Part shown: in pieces, positions 1 through 4,235 of the stretch
How the letters are laid out: each line of letters opens with the position of its first letter
Numbering within the stretch: position 1 is the stretch's first letter
Assembly: GCA_009691645.1 (NCBI GenBank)
Contig: SIAT01000094.1
Span: 1 to 7,112 of the forward strand
Source: Pedosphaera sp.
GTDB lineage: Bacteria; Verrucomicrobiota; Verrucomicrobiia; Limisphaerales; SIAT01
Length of the DNA stretch: 7,112 nucleotides
Direction: 5' to 3'
The notes under the pieces: model-generated
Told to the model about the DNA's origin: nothing
Databases searched by the model: none
Seen by the model: the letters and a program-made list of their open reading frames with translations, nothing else
Translations under genes and position numbers: made by a program

Positions 1-335
1 TTGATGAAGGCGAAACGCACTTTCTCGAGCATCGATTCGGGCAACTTCTGGCCGTCGAGTTTGTTCAACTGCGGTTTCGGATCGAACAAATCGATGTGGC
101 TCGGCGCGCCTTCGAAGTAGATGAGGATGCAGTTCTTCGCTTTGGCGGGGAAATGCGTCGGGCGCGGCGCGAGCGGATCGGTGCGTGGAAGATCGGCGGC
201 AATCAGTTGGTCCTGTTGCAGCAGCGAAGCGAAGGCGAGTGTGCCGAGGCCGGTCGTGCTAGTGGCGAGAAAGTCGCGCCGCGTGAGCTGGGCGATTTCC
301 GACGGGGAGAGTTCGGGGCGGTTTTCCATGGTCAT
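1..335 (-). CDS. DUF1501 family protein, N-terminal part, Tat-exported (runs off left edge)
   Basis: The visible 111 codons begin MTMENRPELSPSE and carry a twin-arginine signal: T-R-R-D-F-L at about residues 18-23, followed by a hydrophobic Gly/Ala/Leu stretch. After that comes a segment typical of DUF1501 proteins, containing FEGAPSHIDLFDPKP around residues 74-88. DUF1501 proteins are distant relatives of the sulfatase/alkaline phosphatase fold and are very often encoded beside PSCyt1/DUF1549/DUF1553 proteins, as here; their reaction is not established. The start ATG (333-335) overlaps the stop of the upstream gene as ATGA, which suggests translational coupling. A second in-frame ATG at 327-329 has a GGGA six bases ahead and could be the true start. 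The C-terminal part lies outside the window. The family call is firm; any catalytic role is unknown. Confidence 0.9.
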   Translation of the reverse strand, partial: MTMENRPELSPSEIAQLTRRDFLATSTTGLGTLAFASLLQQDQLIAADLPRTDPLAPRPTHFPAKAKNCILIYFEGAPSHIDLFDPKPQLNKLDGQKLPESMLEKVRFAFI

Positions 336-3300
336 TCCCGGGTGATGAATTCGTCGAGGTTCAGCAGCACACGGGAAAGCATGGTCAGCGTGGCTTGCTC
401 CGCGAGGCCGGGCTGGTCTTTCTTTTCGGCGCCGCAAATCTTCGCCGCGGTGTCGGGGTTGGCCTGCACGAGCTGGAGCTGCGCGGCGTAAAGCTGGGTG
501 AGTCGCGTTAATTCTGCCGATGTAGGGGGGCGGGCGAGGCATCGCTGGAAGATGCGTTTTAATTTTTCCTCCACCGAACCTGAGGCTTCGGCATGAATGG
601 CTTTGCCGAGCGTTTGGGCGCACTCGAAGAAAGTGCCGTCGTTCAATAGCGCGAGTGCTTGCAGCGGTGTGTTGGAACGTTCGCGGCGAGAACAGACGGC
701 GTTGGAGTCCGGCGCGTCGAAGGTCATCAGCATCGGATACGGCACGGTGCGTTGGAAGAAGATGTAGAGGCCGCGGCGATGCTTTTCGTTGCCGGGACTT
801 TCGGTCCACTTCACCGAGTTCGCGTAGCCGAGCGCGGCGATGTCCGCCGGTAACGCGGGCCGGATGCTCGGGCCGCCAATCGTGGGATTGAGCAGACCGC
901 TGACTGCGAGATAACTATCGCGTACCGCTTCGGCTTCGAGCCGCAGGCGGTTTTGGCGCGCGAGCAGCAGGTTGTTCGGATCGCGCTGCGCGAGTTCGGG
1001 CCGCACGCGCGATTCTTGCCGGTAGGTGGTGGAAGTGACGATGAGTTTGATCAGCGCTTTGCGGCTCCAAGAAAGACCGGGCGATTGATGGGGGGAGGAG
1101 GTCTGCGAACTGGCCGAGGAGGCAAAGGTGCTGGCGAGCCAGTCGAGTAGTTCGGGGTGTGACGGTTTTTCGCCGCGCGCGCCGAAGTCGTCCACCGTCG
1201 CGACGAAACCGCGGCCGAAGAGGGTTTTCCAGACATGATTCACCGTCACGCGCGCAGTGAGGGGATTGGCGGGATCGAAGAGCCAGCGGGCCAGATCGAG
1301 GCGATCGGCGCGTTCGCCGCGCGGTTTGAAGGGGTGCAATACGGCAGGCGTGCCGGGCTGCGCGGCGTCACCTTTGTTTAGGAAATTTCCGCGGATGTGG
1401 ATGCGCGTCTCACGGCCTTTCGGTTCGGCAACGAGGGTGGCGGCGAATGTTTCCGGTGGTTTGGGTTGTTTCTTCGCGTGCTCGTCAATCTGCGTCTGGA
1501 ATTTCGTCACACCGGAATCCACGGTTTCGCGGAAATGTTTTGCCAGCGCCTGCGTTTGTTCCGGCTTGCGCTGCGCGGTCGGCGTGCGCAACGCCTGGGC
1601 GATGAGGTCGGGCAGGCTGTCGGGACGGAGCGGCCCAGCGTCACTTGTGGCGGCGAGGCGAAATTGCGCGAGGGTGTGCTCGGTGCCGTGCTGTTGATCG
1701 AGCGTGATGAGGATTCGCGCGCCGTCGGACGGCGTGAACGGCTCGCGCGTTTGAAAGACGATGGTGTGAGTACGGTTCGTCTGCGGCATCACGGCCCAAC
1801 CAGTTTTGATGTCGCCGTCAATCGCGCCGGCTGCGGGATAGTTCTTGCCGCTACGTTCCTGATGGAAATCGGCGGCGGCATTGTGCAACGCGATTGGTTT
1901 CTCGCCAGTCGCATCAGCGATTTTTATGCTGAACTCGGAGAGGACAAAGTTGCCGTTCTTGCTGCGACCGACGTTTTTGCTCGCAGTGACACCGACCAGT
2001 GCTTCGAGGCGAAAGCCGGTGACGGTTTTCAAATCAGTGGTTGCCTCGACCGTGTAAGTGGCGGTGGCGGGATTGGGGCCACTGGCGAGAATGGACTTGT
2101 CCGGTTGCGCCTTCAGTTCGACACCGTCACTCGCCGCGAACTTCTTTGTTTCGAGTACGGTCCAGCGCGCGCTGGGTTGCGCTTGTTTCTCCCACTCGAC
2201 CTGCTTGCGCGGCAAATCGTTCGTCACGTAACTGTCGAGTGCGGACTTGAGTTTCGAGCGGTCGGTTTCCCATGCGCCTTTGAGTTTGTTGTAAGTCGTC
2301 AACTCGGCGGCTTGCATGGCGGGCAGGTTCTTCTCGGAAGCGTTGTTGAAGAAGGCGAAGAGTTGATAGTACTCGCGCTGCGTGAGCGGGTCGTACTTGT
2401 GGGAGTGGCACTCGGCACAGCCTGCCGTGAGGCCGAGCCACGTGGTCGAGGTCGTGTTCACCCGGTCCACGGTGGCTTTGCCGCGAAATTCCTCCTGATC
2501 CACGCCGCCCTCGGTGTTCGTGAGCGTCTGGCGATGGAAACCGGTGGCGACGTGCTGCTCGTGCGTGGCATCGGGGAGCAGGTCGCCGGCGAGTTGCTCG
2601 ATGCTGAAACGGTCGAATGGCAGATCGCGGTTGATGGCGTTGATGACCCAGTCGCGATAGAGATAGGCGAACGGGCGCGGGCGATCCTTTTCGTAGCCGT
2701 CGCTGTCGGCGTAACGGGCGAGATCGAGCCAGTGGCGTCCCCAACGCTCGCCAAAATGCGGCGAAGCGAGCAGGCGATCCACCAACCGCTCGTAGGCGTC
2801 GGGCCGTGAATCATTCACAAAACCAGTCACTTCCTCGGGCTTCGGCAGCAGGCCGATGAGGTCCAAACTCAGCCGGCGGATGAGTGTGTGGCGGTCGGCT
2901 TCCAAGGAGGGCGCGAGCTTTTCTTTTTCCAACCGCGCGAGAACGAAGGCGTCGATCGGATTGCGGACGATCATCTTCGGATTTTGGATTCGCGGCGCGA
3001 CCGGCCGCTGGATTGGCTGGAACGACCAGTGCGTGGATTTGGTCGCGCCCGAGGCAGAGGCGCCATCTGGCCACACGGCGCCGGCGTCAATCCACTCTTT
3101 GATGAGTACGATCTGCGCGGTGCTGAGCCGCTCGCCTTTGGGTGGCATCACGTTTTCTTTGTCCACGCCAGAAATGAACTTCACGAGGCGGCTCTCGCCA
3201 GATTTGCCGGGGACGATGACTTTTCCGCTGTCGCCACCGGCGAACGCGGCGGCTTTGATATCGAGGCGCAAGCCGGACTTCTGTTTTTCCGGACCGTGGC

Positions 3301-3421
3301 ACGAGTAACAGTGCTTGGCGAAGAGCGGTTGGATGTCGCGCGCAAAACCCACCGCGGCGCGGGAGGGGGAGGCGAGGAGCATTCCCGCGGCGGCGAGTGC
3401 GAATGTTAGGGACTGGTTCAT
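332..3421 (-). CDS. Planctomycete-type cytochrome c protein, PSCyt1-DUF1549-DUF1553
   Basis: This is a 1029-residue secreted protein. Residues 1-23 form a Sec signal peptide (hydrophobic core LTFALAAAGMLLA, likely cut after SPSRA). A PSCyt1 cytochrome c domain follows, with haem motif CYSCH at residues 38-42 and a later N-V-M-P-P segment that may supply the distal Met. DUF1549 (PSCyt2) covers about 155-365, ending in a second CxxCH, CAECH at 335-339, followed by SHKYDP. A beta-rich discoidin-like insert lies at about 440-590. DUF1553 (PSD1) occupies about 700-1029 and ends with the family-type NLDEFITRE. The family is abundant in Planctomycetes and Verrucomicrobia and is thought to take part in extracytoplasmic redox or polymer degradation, but no reaction is proven. 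It is transcribed ahead of the DUF1501 gene with a 4-base overlap. I chose ATG at 3419-3421 because the signal peptide begins there; a TTG at 3443-3445 would add 8 residues but lies upstream of the possible -10 element. Confidence 0.93.
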   Translation of the reverse strand: MNQSLTFALAAAGMLLASPSRAAVGFARDIQPLFAKHCYSCHGPEKQKSGLRLDIKAAAFAGGDSGKVIVPGKSGESRLVKFISGVDKENVMPPKGERLSTAQIVLIKEWIDAGAVWPDGASASGATKSTHWSFQPIQRPVAPRIQNPKMIVRNPIDAFVLARLEKEKLAPSLEADRHTLIRRLSLDLIGLLPKPEEVTGFVNDSRPDAYERLVDRLLASPHFGERWGRHWLDLARYADSDGYEKDRPRPFAYLYRDWVINAINRDLPFDRFSIEQLAGDLLPDATHEQHVATGFHRQTLTNTEGGVDQEEFRGKATVDRVNTTSTTWLGLTAGCAECHSHKYDPLTQREYYQLFAFFNNASEKNLPAMQAAELTTYNKLKGAWETDRSKLKSALDSYVTNDLPRKQVEWEKQAQPSARWTVLETKKFAASDGVELKAQPDKSILASGPNPATATYTVEATTDLKTVTGFRLEALVGVTASKNVGRSKNGNFVLSEFSIKIADATGEKPIALHNAAADFHQERSGKNYPAAGAIDGDIKTGWAVMPQTNRTHTIVFQTREPFTPSDGARILITLDQQHGTEHTLAQFRLAATSDAGPLRPDSLPDLIAQALRTPTAQRKPEQTQALAKHFRETVDSGVTKFQTQIDEHAKKQPKPPETFAATLVAEPKGRETRIHIRGNFLNKGDAAQPGTPAVLHPFKPRGERADRLDLARWLFDPANPLTARVTVNHVWKTLFGRGFVATVDDFGARGEKPSHPELLDWLASTFASSASSQTSSPHQSPGLSWSRKALIKLIVTSTTYRQESRVRPELAQRDPNNLLLARQNRLRLEAEAVRDSYLAVSGLLNPTIGGPSIRPALPADIAALGYANSVKWTESPGNEKHRRGLYIFFQRTVPYPMLMTFDAPDSNAVCSRRERSNTPLQALALLNDGTFFECAQTLGKAIHAEASGSVEEKLKRIFQRCLARPPTSAELTRLTQLYAAQLQLVQANPDTAAKICGAEKKDQPGLAEQATLTMLSRVLLNLDEFITRE

Positions 3422-3433
3422 GAACTGGCTGAA

Positions 3434-3460
3434 ATTATCAGGCAATCAATGGAGGGTCAA
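3434..3460 (-). promoter_or_regulatory. Possible promoter of the cytochrome c / DUF1501 operon
   Basis: On the minus strand TTGACC (3460-3455) is followed after 15 bases by GATAAT (3439-3434), within CTGATAATTTC; TAATTT at 17 bases is an alternative -10. Spacing of 15 is short for a sigma-70 promoter. Transcription would begin about 3426, only a few bases ahead of the ATG at 3421, giving an almost leaderless message. This is pattern matching only. Confidence 0.35.
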
Positions 3461-3467
3461 TTTGACC
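3455..3467. repeat. Perfect 13-base palindrome GGTCAATTTGACC
   Basis: Two six-base arms, GGTCAA and TTGACC, flank a single T. The palindrome sits in the divergent promoter region, 34 bases from the minus-strand ATG and 63 bases from the plus-strand GTG. Each arm read outward is TTGACC, which is close to a sigma-70 -35 box (TTGACA), so the symmetry could come from two back-to-back -35 elements, from a regulator operator, or both. The regulator is unknown. Confidence 0.5.
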
Positions 3468-3516
3468 GTTGCATTGAAGTCTCTTGAAAAAACACCCTTT
3501 CGCAAAGACCGTCTCG

Positions 3517-3525
3517 TGCTATGTT
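3517..3525 (+). promoter_or_regulatory. Possible extended -10 element of the STN-like gene
   Basis: TGCTATGTT matches an extended -10 (TGn followed by TATGTT, four of six bases of TATAAT). No good -35 lies 16-18 bases upstream, which an extended -10 can tolerate. A start site about 7 bases downstream would fall at or next to the GTG start codon at 3531, predicting a leaderless transcript. Weak evidence on its own. Confidence 0.3.
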
Positions 3526-3530
3526 GCGGC

Positions 3531-4196
3531 GTGATCAAGCCGGTAACCAAGCTTCTTCTCCTCGCGGTTTTACTGCTGGGCGCGGAGTGTCTTGATGCGG
3601 CGGAGCGCGCGTCCGTGCGCATGAGTCGCACGCGCATTCGCCAGTTGCTCAGCCAGATTGTCATCGACGAGGTTCCGGCGGTGGATGGTTTCAGCCTGCG
3701 CGAAGTGGCCGAATTGCTTGACCGCGAGGCGCGTCGCCGTGATCCAGCGGGCGTCGGCATCAACTTCATCGTCAATCCGAACATCGTGAGTCTGCCGCGT
3801 GGCGGTCAACCGAACGCCGTGCCTGTGCAGCCCGTCGTCCCTGTGCCGCCTTTGATTGATCCGAACACCGGCTTGCCGATTCCTCAAGCGCAGCCAGTGG
3901 CTCCCGTCAATCCCGCCAAGGGTATTGATGCAGATGCGGTGAAAGTGAAGGGTCTCACCGCGCCACTGCGTCGCGTGACGCTCGGCCAATTCTTGGATGC
4001 GGTGGTGAAGTCACTCGACACGCCGGTGCGCGTTTCCATCGAGGATTACGCCGTGGTGTTCATGCACAAGAATCCCGACGAACAGGATGTCTTCACGCGC
4101 ACCTTCCGCGCGAATCCGAACACGTTCGGTCAGGGACTGACGCCGGCTGGCAACGGACAGCCCGGCGGGCCTGCACCGGCCGCGCCCGGGCGCTAA
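3531..4196 (+). CDS. Exported STN/secretin-N-like protein with proline-rich linker
   Basis: The 221-residue product starts at GTG (3531-3533), read as MIKPVTKLLLLAVLLLGAEC, a clear Sec signal peptide with cleavage near LDAA at 22-24. The mature part has one half around residues 36-88, including the family-like pieces FSLREVAELLDREARRRDP and GINFIVNP (76-83). A linker of about 97-131 is rich in Pro and Val and contains DPNTGLPIPQ. The second half, about 135-203, has LGQFLDAVVKSLDTPVRVS, IEDYAVVF and TRTFRANPNTFGQGL. The last 18 residues are Gly/Pro/Ala. The beta-alpha-beta pattern resembles STN (secretin and TonB N-terminal) domains found in verrucomicrobial proteins, where longer relatives usually continue. 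The role is unknown; it may be an envelope or secretion-related binding module. The reading frame is open upstream to 3315, but that stretch overlaps the divergent gene and lacks a signal peptide, so GTG 3531 is preferred. No Shine-Dalgarno sequence is visible. Confidence 0.8.
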   Translation: MIKPVTKLLLLAVLLLGAECLDAAERASVRMSRTRIRQLLSQIVIDEVPAVDGFSLREVAELLDREARRRDPAGVGINFIVNPNIVSLPRGGQPNAVPVQPVVPVPPLIDPNTGLPIPQAQPVAPVNPAKGIDADAVKVKGLTAPLRRVTLGQFLDAVVKSLDTPVRVSIEDYAVVFMHKNPDEQDVFTRTFRANPNTFGQGLTPAGNGQPGGPAPAAPGR

Positions 4197-4220
4197 CCAA
4201 GTCCACCGCTTCTTCGCGGC

Positions 4221-4235
4221 TGCGCGTTGTGCGCA
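4221..4235. terminator. Weak hairpin in the convergent gap
   Basis: TGCGC and GCGCA form a 5-base-pair stem around the loop GTTGT, ending directly beside the stop codon of the minus-strand gene. The stem is short and no T-run follows on either strand, so it is at best a poor intrinsic terminator. Nothing else in the 39-base gap (4197-4235) looks like a terminator. Confidence 0.2.

Larger units (their letters stand above)
3422..3530. promoter_or_regulatory. Divergent intergenic region between cytochrome operon and STN-like gene
   Basis: These 109 bases separate two genes that point away from each other, so they should hold promoters for both. The left half is noticeably AT-richer than the surrounding coding DNA (AATTATC, CAATCAATGG, GTCAATTTGAC, TTGAAAAAAC). 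It contains a perfect palindrome, a possible minus-strand promoter and a possible plus-strand extended -10, each listed separately. I see no clear Shine-Dalgarno sequence ahead of either gene. Confidence 0.7.

Noticed and set aside
1397..2809. Long open frame of 470 codons on the plus strand inside the cytochrome c gene
   Set aside because: It lies wholly antisense to a gene with clear PSCyt1/DUF1549/DUF1553 motifs, shows no recognisable domain or signal peptide, and long antisense frames are expected in GC-rich coding DNA.
3443..3445. TTG start for the cytochrome c gene, adding 8 residues
   Set aside because: It is simply the first start-like codon after an in-frame stop, has no Shine-Dalgarno sequence, lies upstream of the possible -10 box, and the signal peptide is complete from the ATG at 3421.
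3315..3530. N-terminal extension of the STN-like protein to an ATG at 3315
   Set aside because: The extra 72 codons overlap the divergent gene's signal peptide and first haem motif and would bury a good Sec signal peptide inside the protein.
3576..3590. Possible lipobox (LGAEC) in the STN-like protein signal peptide
   Set aside because: The residue before Cys is Glu, which does not fit a signal peptidase II site that needs Gly, Ala or Ser; ordinary Sec cleavage a few residues later fits better.
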